NCBI RefSeq assembly: GCF_001039355.2
Contig: NW_019775413.1
Location: forward strand, 295,237 to 359,236
From: Lingula anatina
Lineage: Eukaryota; Brachiopoda; Lingulata; Lingulida; Lingulidae
Direction of reading: 5' to 3'
DNA length: 64,000 nt
Shown: positions 14,912 through 28,500 of the stretch, piece by piece
Layout of the letters: each line of letters begins with the position of its first letter
How positions within the stretch are numbered: position 1 is the stretch's first letter
The notes under the pieces: model-generated
What the model saw: only the letters and a program-made list of their open reading frames with translations
Databases searched by the model: none
What the model was told of the DNA's origin: nothing
Program-made: the position numbers and the translations under genes

Positions 14912-17257
14912 CAGCCAGAAAACTTATAAAACATCCAGAGAAGAATACAATAAACCCACCTACAAACCATATAACCATATAACCCCCCCTCCCCATGTAC
15001 AAAGTTTGTGAATCCAGCTTTTATCCCAGATTAAGACAATGATTGATAAAATGGAAATATGCACAGGGCGCTGCAGTGACTTCTGATGCTGTGTTAATTT
15101 GTTTATTTCGTTGTGAATACATGCTCTGTCACATGCTTCGCGGTAGGCTATCAATCTATATAAATCTGGAACTTAAATTGCTATCATTATAGGCCTTACA
15201 ATATTTGAATACACTAAGTTAGCTTGGGAATTTAAATTCTTGTTAATCCTTGGTATGTGTTGTGACTGAGTAATTCTTTATTGCAATGCACTTTTGGATT
15301 GGGATATTTAGATATCGAAATCGACTTGAAAGCATCTACACGTATTTCAAATTTGCTCCGTATAAGTTTTGATAATGAGAACCCACAAGAGAGTGAAAAG
15401 AACAAATTAAGTAGACGTTGACTTTCATTCATATCGGCTTCGGCTTTATCAATACCAACCGGGCGTTATTTCCTCTTGTTCCTGTTGCCCCAGCAAGATC
15501 GATGATTAAGCATAAAACATCTCACCAACCCTGTTTGAACTGACGATTGTCAGCTTTAATTCGCTTAGTTGTACAGCTTGATTTAGACTGCGCTGACACT
15601 GTGCAGGGAGTCAAATCAACAGAAGTAAATTCCAATATAGAAAATCAAGTTAACTTTTCAGAATTTTATCACATGCGATTGAATAAAGCCGATGTTATAA
15701 AAAGCCATGTTTATTGATCGAGTACATGGCTGTCATCGTAATGTTGTGTGTGGGAATAAACTGATTCTTGCTCTAAGCTTGAGAAAATGAGAGGGAGCTA
15801 CAGGGGGTTGCTTAACATGCATTAAGTTGTCGTCTGACACGCTTGGAAGCATGCACCTTGTAAATTTCTGAAAAGACATTACTTGTATGGAGCTATGGTT
15901 CATTCCGTCACATACCAAAACAATGCATGTACTAGTAGTACTGTATTACGCAATCAAAGCCGCTGATTTAGCTCCTCAGGATAAGAATAGAGGAATGGCA
16001 ACATGGAGAACTAAACATGTAAAACAGCTACTCCGGTATCAAAACTTGTGTTCCGTTCCATGGAGCGTGTGTAATAGAATAAGAAAATCAGCATTTTTAT
16101 TTAAAAATAAACCACGGACCGTTAATCTAGCTATCTCAAAATTCATATGCACATGTGCATTTTTCGTGCATTTCAAACCTTGACACCGAATGCAGGAATG
16201 ATGTCCATGTAAAAGTTACTTTTACCTTGAAAAAATTCTGAGTAATAATTTATTACTCGATCTTTGGTTTCTAACAAATCAAATATTGCTTCAAAGCTAC
16301 ATTTTTTGTATTTTCAACCGCCATTTTAGCTCCCCATCAAATACCACATACGAGGAAAAATGACTTACGAAATAATAATGCAACGAACCGACGTTCGGAT
16401 CAGTATTACACACAAGGGAGATGAGTGTCAGTGACACAAAGGGCTGGTCACGTGACAGGTCAGACCACAAATTATCAGCTAGAGGGCTAGTTCCCAGATG
16501 CGATGGATATAAAATCTTAGCCCTTTTTTACTGTTTAGTGACGGTTTAGTAGTTTAGTTCTCTACTCTATGCTATAACTTCTCTTCTATGCCACTGGTGT
16601 TCGCTATCCGCTCATTTTTCTGTCGAAGATCGGCAGGACCATCAACAAAATTACGAACCGATTGTAACATCGGATTGCTGCATTTTTAGCCTACATGTAC
16701 ATGTACATCGTAAGTCCAATATTAGTTTTTTTTTTCTTATGTGATATGGTTCTCTTGGGTGTATCAGAAGATTCACTCTCTTCCTATCAAATACGCAACC
16801 TGTAGGTACTAGTACATACCTGTATGTTGCCTGCTTAGATTTCAAAAGAAAATACAGGTAGGTCAAAATAGAGGTATAAGTCGCCATGTTTCCAAACGAA
16901 TAATACATGTACAGCTATATTTACCTGTATGCCTTCCAATTCTTTTTAGAAGTTTTTTTTTTAGCGACGGGTAGATTTGAAATAAACTTTCGTAACTGCA
17001 GATAATTAGTTAGGCAATGATCACACACACGCAAATACTTGCAGCTGGTTTTAAGAGGGAGCCTGTATTAAACTGAGTGCCATTTCTGCTTTATTTTTCT
17101 GTGTTGGCTTTTTAATTCTTACTTTTATCGATCTTTGAAAACGTAAGGTAAAATTAAGTGCCGTGAACAAGTTCCTTAGAAGGAGAGGTAAACAGAGTTG
17201 TCTCGACTGAAAGTCGACGAGCGAATGCAAAAGTGACGTATTTGCAGGGATGCAACA

Positions 17258-17482
17258 TAGGGGAGACCGGGGCTAGTTGGACCCCGGGGTAAGTTGGCCC
17301 CCCATCAAGTCTCTTTAATAAAGTTACTTTAAGATGCTAAATTATTTCATTTGGACTCACTGCCGGTGCTTTCTTTGCACTATTGGATACGGTCACTTTA
17401 CAAAATGATGTGATCAATTCTTTTACCCCATAGTTACTTTGTCATAAATTGATGGGGGTCCAACTAGCCCCGGTCTCCCCTA
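17258..17482. mobile_element. MITE-like element with perfect 28-base inverted termini
   Basis: The left arm (17258-17285) is the exact reverse complement of the right arm (17455-17482), beginning TAGGGGAGACCGGGGCTAG. The outermost TA on both sides may be a TA target duplication, leaving a 221-base element that starts GGGGAGACC and ends GGTCTCCCC. A second inverted pair, CCCCCATCAA (17299-17308) against TTGATGGGGG (17449-17458), nests inside. There is no coding capacity, so it would depend on a transposase elsewhere. A TA duplication suggests, but does not prove, a Tc1/mariner-type source. Confidence 0.8.
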
Positions 17483-19602
17483 CCGGTAGTGCTACACCCA
17501 CAGTAACCGACCAATGAGGAGGTCTTGTAAATCTGCGCATGATTGTGGGTTAGAGAAAATATCGACTCTCCGACCATTACAATTAATCATCACGCAGCAA
17601 AAGTATGTTGTATGCTGTGTTATAATTAAAACCGAGAACCTTATTTTAATTCGAAAAAAAAATAATAACAGGTGAAGAATGCAATTATTTTCAGTCCCCA
17701 GCATGCGTCATTGCGCCGTCATCATAACTCACAATGACGACGTGCGCTGCTGTGTTATATTTATATTAGTGGTCGAGGAATGTCTGAGTAATTCAAATCA
17801 TTGACAGAACTTTGGAATATTTTGTACACATCTTAAACTGCCGCTGTTCGCATACGTTCATATGCATTTATATTCGAATTAAAAAGACATTCTTTAGATT
17901 AATTTTCATTGCTGTTTTAATTTCTCTGCGGCTGTCGACGGGAGTATCACGTATCAGAAACCGATGAGGGAAATTATCATAGTAATTTTACATCGACCAT
18001 GGTTCCATTTCCCTTTAGCTAAAGGCATCAACTGCCGCACTTTTTCCATAAGATCGATCTTGTTTCATTACACACCAATTTTCGTCTCTGAGGATTTTGA
18101 TAAAAATGTCATACATTTTTTGCTTTATTTTTCTGTAAAAACGACATATTTTCATATTGCTCACGTCATGGAGTCGGTCTAACAAAATGAAAATTACATT
18201 CGAAGCTGTGGCAGTCTCTTACTTATACGTCACATGAAAAAGTGTGTCAATTTTGTTTAAGAGACAAATGTAATTTGGCAACACGACCCGTTAAGTTTTA
18301 GGACTATCAACAGGGTGTCTACTGATTTCAAACGGAAGAATTCTGTAAAATTTCTCAATATGCTGCCGTCGCCTCCGGACAATAGTTTCAAGCGTTACCC
18401 ACATGCTTGAAATGCGTCAGTTATCCTTCTTGGCTTCTTAACGTTGTTGTGAGTCCAGTGAAGGAAAAATTTAATGCTTATTTCTACAGTAGTAGTTTTA
18501 CATTTGGTGACTCGTGTGCTTATTTAGAAATTGTGTAGCGCTCTCATCTCTTTGTCTACCAAGGCATTCCCCATTAACCAAACGAATAGTTTATTAATGT
18601 CAATTAATTACCTGTATCACATTGGTTTGCTGGTCAAATAACTCATATTTCAATTTCAAAAGCATTTAGTCAAATTAATCATTTACAATTGATTGCACTC
18701 AACAACTTATGACCCGGCTACATGTACCCTGTAGGCCTCCAGACAGCTTCTGGCGTTTTAGCGCATTAAACTAATATAACGAACATTAGCTATTTCAGTA
18801 ATAATACTGGAAAACAAATGAGATAAGGGAGCAAGCGCCACTGAGTGATATGTAAATGTATATGACATTCAGGTGTACCAAATTGAAATGACTACCTTTA
18901 CAGTGACGTATTTTAGCCAGAAATGTTTGACTTTTTTTTTTAATGTTTAATATCAGACCGCACAAAACGAAGACGACAATGCACCGCAAAATCCTGAAGT
19001 GCTTCATCAGTCATAGCTTATCAAACCTTATTAATCAGAATGAATACATCGCCTGGAGTAACCCGATCGACTGATTCCCACTAGACTTCCTGGTAGTATG
19101 TTTTCCTGATTTCAATACTCCGAACAAGACACCAGAACGGTCCTAAATTGGCTCAATATCGAACCCAACTAGACTTGTTATGCCATCTGTAAGTATAATA
19201 TTACCCCTGACGCCGCTTTCGGTCTTTATCAGTCAAAATCAAACCAGGGTACATTTCTACTATATTTGATTTATTTGAAATATTATTCGAAGCGGTTGTC
19301 CTCGTCCTTGACTAAAACATCAGATTATTTTTATCTTTTGGCGATTTGTGGGGAAATTGAGGAATGCCACAAAAGTAAAATGTATTTTGAGTAATCGTAG
19401 AAAAAAGAACATATCACGTCTTATCCTCAGCTTAATCAAAAATGACATCTTGGTTTGCGACTAATGGATAAATTGAGAAATATTGATTAATAAAATTCAT
19501 ATTCATAAAAACAAATAATGAAGTATATGCTAATTCTTTTAAATAACCCAAAGTAAGTAAGCCCACAATATGCATTACGCCAACAGGGAGGGTTTCGACA
19601 TT
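17483..19602. other. Non-coding, nothing recognised
   Basis: Between the two MITE-like elements; only chance-length frames. Confidence 0.6.
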
Positions 19603-19763
19603 GGCCCCATCCAGAATAGAGGACTACATAGTCCAAGGGTCAAATATGGCGACCCAATACAAAGCTTGTCGTCTAATTCACTTATAAATAGACACTGAAG
19701 CATTCAAGTGGGTGGGCCATATTTGACCCTCGGACTACTTAGTCCCCTATTCTGAATGGGGCC
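19603..19763. mobile_element. Inverted-repeat element of about 160 bases, MITE-like
   Basis: The left arm (about 19603-19650) starts GGCCCCATCCAGAATAG and continues through GGACTA and GGGTCAAATATGG. The right arm (about 19712-19763) is its imperfect reverse complement, ending CTATTCTGAATGGGGCC. Arms of about 50 bases enclose a loop of about 60 bases. There is no open frame and no clear target duplication. Confidence 0.7.
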
Positions 19764-20860
19764 ATTGGCGCCTTGTGATGACCATACAGTCCACAAAAAT
19801 TCGTGTCTCGCAATTGACACAGTACTTTTGTCTACCCTTTCTCTTGTCTCGCTTAGAATTAAGACATACATTTGTTTTAATATAAAAACATGATACATGT
19901 ACTTCGTTTTACTTTGGTCCACCGGTACACCTCAACGAAACGACCGGGACTAACCCACAGATAGAATACAGTGGCAAAAAGTTCTGACCGAAAGTAGCTT
20001 CATTTCAGTGAACAACTGAAGGTTTACCCTGGATACATATAAAGCACTTATATACATCCTGAGTCAAAAGAGTTTTTTTTAACTATACAAGAACACTACT
20101 GTTTTCTCAAAGATGAGACCAGTGTTTGTCTCAAGTTATTTTGTGAAGCCGGATCTCATCATTTGTGAATTGAAATCAGCTGATAGTCGTCGGCCAAGTA
20201 ACAACAGACATTAATTCAAAGGTTATTTCTAAATAGGTTAGATGTAAATTATACGAGTGCAAAAGTATTACATATATGGAACATTTGCCTTTGTAATGCA
20301 TTAGATCGTTAACATATTTGTAAAGCTATCATGAAAAGGAAACTTTACTGTTACTGTCTTTGCCTTCATGTCGATAGCCCTTTACCTGCTCCACCATTAA
20401 AATTTCGAGTTCCCTAAAGCGGGAATCATTGCTATGAACAATAAATGCAGTGTTTTTATACGATAATCATTTGATTTTCTAATAAACTGCCTACCATACT
20501 CTAATTACACTACATTAAATGCGTCTGAATGGAATACCCTCTGTCGCAAAAAGTGCTGGCGTAATACCTAAAAATCCAATTGCCAGGCCAAGATGAAGCG
20601 TTTCGTAGTCACATCTGAGCTCTACAACCATGTAGTTGCTAAAATCACCGCAAACTTTGTCGTTTTTCTTATCCCTGAACCACAACACGTCCTCGTAATT
20701 GACAGACACGTTTCAAACATTTTGGATTGACCCTCAACTCGCGTTCAACGTCAAGGAGTCTGAACTTGATATAATACGTGTGCCAGGTAACTACATGTAC
20801 ATATACATATCTTGATTTTCTTCGTCCCAAATGTACCAATATAATACAGTGCAGGTGACG

Positions 20861-20921
20861 AGCTTAATTATGTCCCGATTTGGTGAGCCTTTCGATGCTC
20901 ACTAAATCAGGGCATAAAGCT
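20861..20921. other. Long imperfect hairpin
   Basis: AGCTTAATTATGTCCCGATT plus TGGTGAGC pairs with GCTCACTAAATCAGGGCATAAAGCT around an eight-base loop, with a few mismatches. It could be a minimal foldback element or a hairpin RNA; nothing more supports either. Confidence 0.6.
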
Positions 20922-21055
20922 AACTCAGGATGAAGAAAGGCAAGATTATGGAGTTACTCGTTTCACATATTTTTGTAAGTACTCTGTGTGTAAAAGACAC
21001 AAAGTGTCAAGGTAATCAATGTACTCAGCGTGCTTCTGTCCAACTCCCTTGAATA

Positions 21056-21057
<2 letters not shown>

Positions 21058-21095
<38 letters not shown>
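21058..21095. repeat. Microsatellite (TAA)n
   Basis: About twelve perfect trinucleotide units; the poly-isoleucine minus-strand frame over it is not a gene. Confidence 0.95.
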
Positions 21096-21097
<2 letters not shown>

Positions 21098-22568
21098 GTT
21101 ACCTAATGTAGGCCTACATATAATATTTTTCGGAATAAAAAACTCTCTGTTGAAAAATGAAGTAAACACACGCAGCCAAGAATCAAGAACTATGTGACGC
21201 AAAAATGTATTGGTCACAGATTGTGAATCACCCAGATATTGCTTCTATTTCGTCAGAATGGAAGTGGATTAAAGACATTGATGTGAACTTTCACAGCCAA
21301 AGTTATCAAGATTTTTAAAAAATGGTAATGGGATGAAATTGCATGGGAAATTTCCTCCGAATTTTATCCTCTTTGTAAAATAATATGATTTTATATGCTA
21401 AATCATATAATGAAAACTAGCTCTAACGGTCTACAAGTAAAACTATTTGTGCATGTATTTTCGCGTCAAAAGCAACCATTAGCTTTAATGATTTAATTGA
21501 TTCATAATATGCATGGCGTTCATGGAATTATGTAAATGTTTGTGTTAATTCAAATCTAGTGAAAAAGCAACTAATAGATATAAGAAATGTTCTGATCAAT
21601 ACTAGTAGCGTGTTGGCATTTATGTAATATGTGGCCTTATTAAGCTGCCAAATTACTGTACTTGTTTGAGACATAAGCCATTGGTCGTTTCCTTTGCTAA
21701 AAGTTCGTTTGTAAAATTTAGTAGGAATGCTAGTATTTGGCACGCCGATGGCTTTTGCAGAGCAGCACGTTTTAATGCCAAGACGACACATTTGATTTGA
21801 CTTGAGTGCACTTTAATTAGTGAAATGTTCCAGTAGATGTCTATCACTTGCAATGTTCATTTTGGAAACATATTTTTATTCTTGTCAAATTTTATATGTG
21901 CTAGCTCATGTGTAGAATACGCTAACGGAGACATGGAATCTTCCAGTAGTTACCCGTTTGTCTGAGGCGCACATGTTAACAGGGCATATAACTAAAATTG
22001 TGCCCAAAGCTTCAAACCAAATACGTTCACGTTGCCCTATTACTTTTGAAGATGGGCATATTCGTTTGGTCTATAACGGTTAGGCATATATCAATATAAA
22101 ATCAGCGTAAACTGAATAGAATCTATTAACATCTTGCTACTGTCTCTTTGTATTGATCACGCTTGCTTCTTGTATACATGCACGCGTTGTTGACACTGTC
22201 TCAAATGGGTGATCTGTTGACTTAAGCTGGGCAAACATTAATGTTGACCAACCCACGATTATGTTTGTTCAGAGATTAGAAACGCCGCTAATCGGTGAAT
22301 TTAACTTACTGCATAATGATGCCAAATTTAGCATATTGCTGACTTTAATGTTGGTTTAGTGATTTAACGCTTCCCCGCATATAGCCGTGCGTGACACTAA
22401 CGCAGTGTCAACACACGAACTACAGAATGCTTTGCTGTCAGATTTGTTGTTAAGTGCTAGGTTTGCAAAATTAACTTCGTATAACCAACTTTGAGACAAA
22501 AAAGAATTGAACTTAAAGTATATTTCTAACATTCAACGTAGAATACACTCCCGTTTGAATGAGGCAGC

Positions 22569-23123
22569 TCACAGCACATATGAAATGCGCGTTGTTATTT
22601 GCAATACACACATCCCAGCGATCGCATATTCAACTGAATATTTCATGATATGGGGTATCTGGTTGGTTGGTGAAAAGAACAAAGTCATTTCTCCGAACGT
22701 CCCACGACACAAGTGCCTACAAATACAAGGGACATTTGGTTTTATTTTAGCACACACCTTCATCAAGTGTTCAGAACTATCGCTCGCCTTTATATCCTCT
22801 TTGGGAACATTCTGAACCGCTTTGGCATTGAATAATAAACCTTTCAAAATGTCACTGAAACCCAGTGGGAATAAAGCAAAAATGATGAAAAAATATTGTA
22901 TACCAGCACCAAACATTTTTTTATATAAATAATAAAGAAATGTCGTTTTCAAATTTGGGTCTTGTTGTCTGTTCATTTTGATAATTGCGCATCTCACCAC
23001 TATAACTACCAGTACAATATTGTTTTCGTATAGTATCGTAAAGAAAAGTAACATAGTTTTATAAGAAATTAAAGATTTTTTGGGAGTTGCCTTGTGCACT
23101 TTGAAAACAGCTGAAACATCCAT
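22569..23123 (-). CDS. Unrecognised 184-codon open frame, possibly an orphan gene or exon
   Basis: I do not recognise this protein. It has a hydrophobic stretch near residues 24-47, another near 74-92 (GIQYFFIIFALFPLGFSDIL), and a cysteine-containing part around 124-139 (CAKIKPNVPCICRHLC). It could be a small two-pass membrane protein. No promoter, splice sites or neighbours support it, but it is much longer than the other unexplained frames (next about 105 codons), and a rough estimate assuming 37% GC and independent bases gives far fewer than one such frame by chance. The opposite strand is also open over part of it (22507-22815), which weakens the case. Confidence 0.25.
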   Translation of the reverse strand: MDVSAVFKVHKATPKKSLISYKTMLLFFTILYENNIVLVVIVVRCAIIKMNRQQDPNLKTTFLYYLYKKMFGAGIQYFFIIFALFPLGFSDILKGLLFNAKAVQNVPKEDIKASDSSEHLMKVCAKIKPNVPCICRHLCRGTFGEMTLFFSPTNQIPHIMKYSVEYAIAGMCVLQITTRISYVL

Positions 23124-25219
23124 TTGGGAAATTATCCTAAAGTCAGTAGCGTCAAATTATTGGTTTGGGATATTAAGCGAAGTATAAGGGCAACGTATTT
23201 CAAGAAGTCATGGGCCTTAGAATATGCTGGAAGCAAAATAAACAGATGATTACTGGACTTAATTTGGGTAGAAAAAAATAACTGCATCTATGACGGTCAT
23301 GACTTTCTGTCAGTGTCGGTATTCAAATACGTAGAAAATTCGGTGGAATATGGATTAAAGCCAAAGCTAATTTATCCGCAGGAAATAAACACCCTTAAGC
23401 AGAGATGCTGTTTTTGTTCAGAGCGGAATCGTCAATATGACCTTGTCAACATGGATCCTGAACCCAATTTTTTGATCATACAATTATTGACATTACTTTC
23501 TGGTACGCATCGACCATGATGGCAGGATGGGTGTACAGTCGCATAAAAGCATGGTGATTAGGGTTTTTTTTTGCTGCAGAATCATGGTTTCAAATGATTC
23601 AAGTGTAAAACGGTACTTTCGAAGCTATGTCACGTGGCTAACCGTACCAGGAAAAAAACACAAGCAAATCAATATACAGTACGGTGAGGTTCTTCTTCAT
23701 TGAGAAGCCCTTCTTGGTTACCCATATGAGTCCGCATCACTGAATGTAAACAGAACTTAAAGAACACGCTCTCTGGCTGTTTGGACGAAATTGTAAGCCG
23801 AACTAAGCTTTCATTTATCGAGTGACAGTTTTATTCAAATCCATATTTTAACTCCGCAACCACGTTGAAATATTGTCTTTCTGAGCTATATTATTGATTG
23901 TCCATGATAATTCTTCATGACATTTAAACCTTCGATAATTAAATGGATTGTACGTGAAAGCACTGGGATTATCGACCTGGTGTAAACAATCCGCTACCTG
24001 AAATATTTGCACGCGTCACATGTGTCAGCGATTTGAACCAAAATGGCCTTGTGCACCTGCAAAAAGTCGAACTTCTGGTTTGAGTTGGATTTCTAATAAC
24101 TGTATTACTGCTGACATTTCAACGATTTACGGACAGACCCTGTTGCTCTATAAGCCATAGCTCTCGATTCACTTAGCAAAAACGTTGCCGGTTTGATAAG
24201 AGGGTAATCGACTAGAAGTAAAAAAAGTGTTGGAATGGAAAAGTGAATGCGTTTACTAATCGAAATAATTATTTTGCACAGCTGTTCAACTTGTGTTTTT
24301 CTTAACTCTTCATGTCTCAGGTCATCCCTGTGTGTTATTCCTCATTCATTCATTACGAGGTGCTACGCAATTTCCTAATTCAGACCAACTTGCATATGAT
24401 GGCTGAGAAGATCAAAGGTCATCCCTTGGGTCATTTAACGGCATTTTATTTGTTGGGCTAATGCTTCTATCATTTGAACCAAATGTTTCATGACAAAATT
24501 CCACAGAGGCGGTGCATCAATGATATGTTGACACAATTTGTATATATAAGTATGGCAATTGAGGAAAAAATAGGTATTGTAGAACATTATTTTTAACGGC
24601 TGTCATTCGAGGTCAGCGATCACCTTGCACAGGACTGATGGTCATTAATAAACATATATTCTTCTGGTCACGTTATTGGCACAATAAGAATAAGTCCCAC
24701 GTAAATCTAAAGTTTAATCTGACAGAATCTGATCACTATTGCGTCAATATTGCCAATTCACAATGAAAAGGAGAGTATCGGGTTTATTTACTTGAAAGGT
24801 GCGCATTCCCTTTGGGATCAAATTTCCCTCTGTGCGTTAGCAAATATGATATACAGACGCTCGAATGAAATAGTGGATGGATGATATGTCCACGGCGTCA
24901 CGAATCGTTTAGAGATATGTTCAAACATCTCCAGTGCGAATTGGTTTCCATTTAAAGGCATTCTTTATGGAGCTGGGCTTTACATTAAAAAAAGAAAACA
25001 AACAACTTGTTAAATATGTAAACATGTCAGTGTGGACATCTACATGTGTCTTCGTCTACCTGACCAAATGTAAACAAATATCAAAATGACCAAGGATTAA
25101 ATCACGTATAAATAATTTGATTCGATTAACGATTTACACGCAACCTAACGAAGAGTATGTTGACTTACGCAGATATATGGTTCTTTTCCCGTCTGCGTAT
25201 AACTTAATTTGCGTGTTAA

Positions 25220-25236
25220 CCCCCCCCCCCCCCCCC
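25220..25236. repeat. Homopolymer C17
   Basis: Uninterrupted C run; its length may be unreliable in the assembly. Confidence 0.9.
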
Positions 25237-25298
25237 TTTGCCCTCTTCCTCTTCCTCTAAACGCCATATTTTGCTAACCGGCGCTGTTTTTGAAAAGG

Positions 25299-25521
25299 AA
25301 ATATGACAGCTATTTAATTATTTCTGATAATACCGAATTCATGAAGTACAATGTTCATCAAATCCCGTAATGACAAGCATGCCTGGATATACATAATGTA
25401 TGTAAGTAAGTGCTAGTATATGTAATATGACAGTTATTTCTTCTTTTCTGATAGTACCGAATTCATATATAGTGCACTGTACATATAAAACCCTAAATGA
25501 CAAGCATGCCTGGATGTACAT
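25299..25521 (+). repeat. Imperfect tandem duplication, unit about 125 bases
   Basis: AATATGACAG, TACCGAATTCAT and TGACAAGCATGCCTGGAT occur in order in both units (starts at 25299 and 25424). The units have diverged substantially in between. Confidence 0.7.
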
Positions 25522-28500
25522 TTTTTTTATATGTATTTGCGACAGAATATTCATGTATTGTACTACTAAATACTCCAATATAAGATATCAGATTTGGTTC
25601 ACCTTTGTTTTTTTTTCAATGTATTTTAGCTGTTTAATGTGGCACCGTTACATATTTGGCCCAAATTACAACAAATAAATCTGGGTTTACAGTGGTACAC
25701 AGGAACGATGTACCAATATAAAAACGACCAACAACATTTATTACATGCGTCATAATACAGTCGATGTATCGGTGTGTGGCCCAAAGACTAGTATGCTAGT
25801 ACATTGTTGCGTTACAGAAGTTACCCGCAAGGCGGCGCTGGATATCATGAAACATTTGCGTGTCAGTTTAAAAGTGTTCTTTCCATAAGGTCGCAAACGG
25901 ACATTCCATGACTAAATTTAATCTAATGTGGCTTCTCTCTGTTTTAATACACTCTACGTTTTAATACAATCCTATACGTACATTACACTGAGGAATACGT
26001 AATTGTAAAATACAGTAGTCCGTATTTGTGACTTTTTGTATCTTCACATTGCATCAGCAATAGTTCGTTAGTTACAGGTATACCATACGTATTATAATTT
26101 GCGGTTATCTTGTCAGATCAACTATATACATGTATTTTAACAAACGGCCCCAGGTTGGGGCCCCTCTTGGTGATATATTGAGTCTGTATTGCTACTGCCA
26201 AAACATGTGAGACGTAATCAAATTGATAATGTATCTGTTCGATTTAAATTTAGTTGCCTATTGCAATAACAGGTCCGTTATTTTACACATGTGTAATTCG
26301 CATGGTTTTTCGGTGATGTTTCTTAACCTTAAAAAGTGTTAACGACACAATAAGCAATAGTACATGTATGCTGTTGAAAAAGGTGCTGTACTAGTTTTTT
26401 TCACGTTACTGTGTTTACATGCCGTTGAATACATGTAAGTACCTGGTCATTTATGCTCCCAGGCATATTGCAAATTTACCCATTTTATGGTGAAGTCTCA
26501 TCCTCTGGGCCACATTCACCAAGAATCTAATTTTGAGAATCAGTCTGATCTGAGCCTTATTTGATTCTCAGCCGACAAACTTTTTAACAGCTCGGCAGTA
26601 CCAGTATATGCATAATTCACTCGTGTCCTTTTCGGAAATGATGTAATTTTGATTGCAATAACATTTATGTGTAACAACATGCAATTATTACTCTTGTTGT
26701 GAAGGGCTTTGAGATACAGGTAACCTTCGAATCAGCCGTTGTGCCATTTTGTGTCTGTACGATTTTTGGTGCACTGCGTCTTGATTTACAACCGCGTAAT
26801 TTGGGCGTTTCAAGACTAAACTCTTGCTGTGGTAAATCAGCAGAAAACACCTTTGATTGAAGCCCATTAAAGCTCATCTTTACATAGCGTGATATCAATC
26901 TGCTGGAAATTAAAGCTTTTCAACATGAATAAACATACACCACCTACTAGTACAAACAAAATACACACATAATACTGATGTGTGCTTTTTATAACAATAG
27001 GTTAAATTTATCCTCTTTCGCCTTACGAGGTCGAATGTTTTATATACTATAATGTTTGTGATTATAACCTTTCTGTGGTCTATTTCTCTACACATAAATT
27101 TCACGGATTGATTTCCTTTTCATCAGTTGGGGTTGTATTTGGTGGGTCAAAGAAGCTTCTATGCCGTTAAAAGATTTAAAACGTGTTAACGGTTTTTCCA
27201 TCTTTTATCGTTTATTTACTATACCTACAAGGGTGGTAACGACGGTGAATTGTATGTCACCATTCCCCCAAACACCCCACTGGCAACCAAAATAAACATT
27301 ACACGAAGTCAATTATCCATTAATGCTTTCTTACTATTATATCCCAAACCTCATTCCAAGTTCATTTAGTAAAAGATATCATCGATTCAAAGGGAAAAGG
27401 AAATAATTATAAGACGTTTTCAAAAGCAATAATTCAGTGAAGTGTTAATGTACACGCTGCTTTCAAAAGTTTCACATGCGGTAGATATTTTTGCAATGTC
27501 CTAAATAATGTAAGCGCTGTAGGTTAGGAGGTTTCTTTGAGACTCGTCCTCACCGGGGAAATTAAGCGGGTATATAAGGAAATAAGTAATGGTCTTATTT
27601 AGTCACTGTAAACATCCTGTATTTAAAAAATATCGGAATTAGGACTCCCCCCTTTTTTATTGTCATTTGTTAGTTTTAGGTTTGTGATCAGTTGATTAGT
27701 GCGACAAGCATTATAAGTTTTTTTACACAATGAATTAGAACGTACCCTGCTGGGTGACGAGAAGAAACGAATTAAAAAATACAGGTCCCATGCTGGGAGC
27801 ACGTTATCAACAGATTTCTGTAGTGAATCGATACTTGTGGTCTCATTTGAAAACTGGAAACTGTGAACGTGTTGAGTTTAGGTTTCAAATTGACAGTGTG
27901 ATGGACAGTGAGAACCATCAAAACATTAGCACCAGCCACCTTCTTGAAATTATATATCTAAAAAATATTTATTCTGGGATGAAAGCAATTTTACCCGGCT
28001 ACAGTAAAGTGAAATGCTCGGCGAAACACATGCTTTGATTTCATGCCTGAAGGAAACATAAGGTTTGCAAATCACTCAAAACGTTATACAAACAAATACG
28101 GTACACTTTGTCTAAACAGAGTCTGTAAGGCTAAGAAATGTCAATAATTTGGGGCTGCTTAAGCACCTGTGAACTCAGTCAAAGAGGTAAAAAAATTACA
28201 TTAGGGTAACTGTGAACACACATTTTCATTTAACCGTATGTCTGCATATTAATTCTCGAAAAAATGCGCATCTACAAAAATGTATCACTATCTTAGAAGA
28301 ACGGTGTATCACGACTTTCCTCTATAATCTAGGTACTTTTTATGAGAATTAATAGCCATCTATTGAGACACTATCTGATAACAAACTTACAACAACTCTG
28401 TATTTTTATGGAAAACCAATCACAGGCACATTTTTCCAGCCGCGATTGCTTTTAACTGTTAACCACCTTCCGTTCTGTGAAGCATTTCAATACCCTCAAG

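Larger units (their letters stand above)
7095..17257. other. Gene-poor stretch of 10 kb
   Basis: It contains small repeats listed separately and no frame above 98 codons; none resembles a known domain. Short exons of a spliced gene could be hidden here and cannot be excluded by eye. Confidence 0.6.

Noticed and set aside
22507-22815. 102-codon plus-strand frame antisense to the 184-codon frame
   Set aside because: Length is within chance for 64 kb, and being open opposite another open frame is expected from reduced stop density there.
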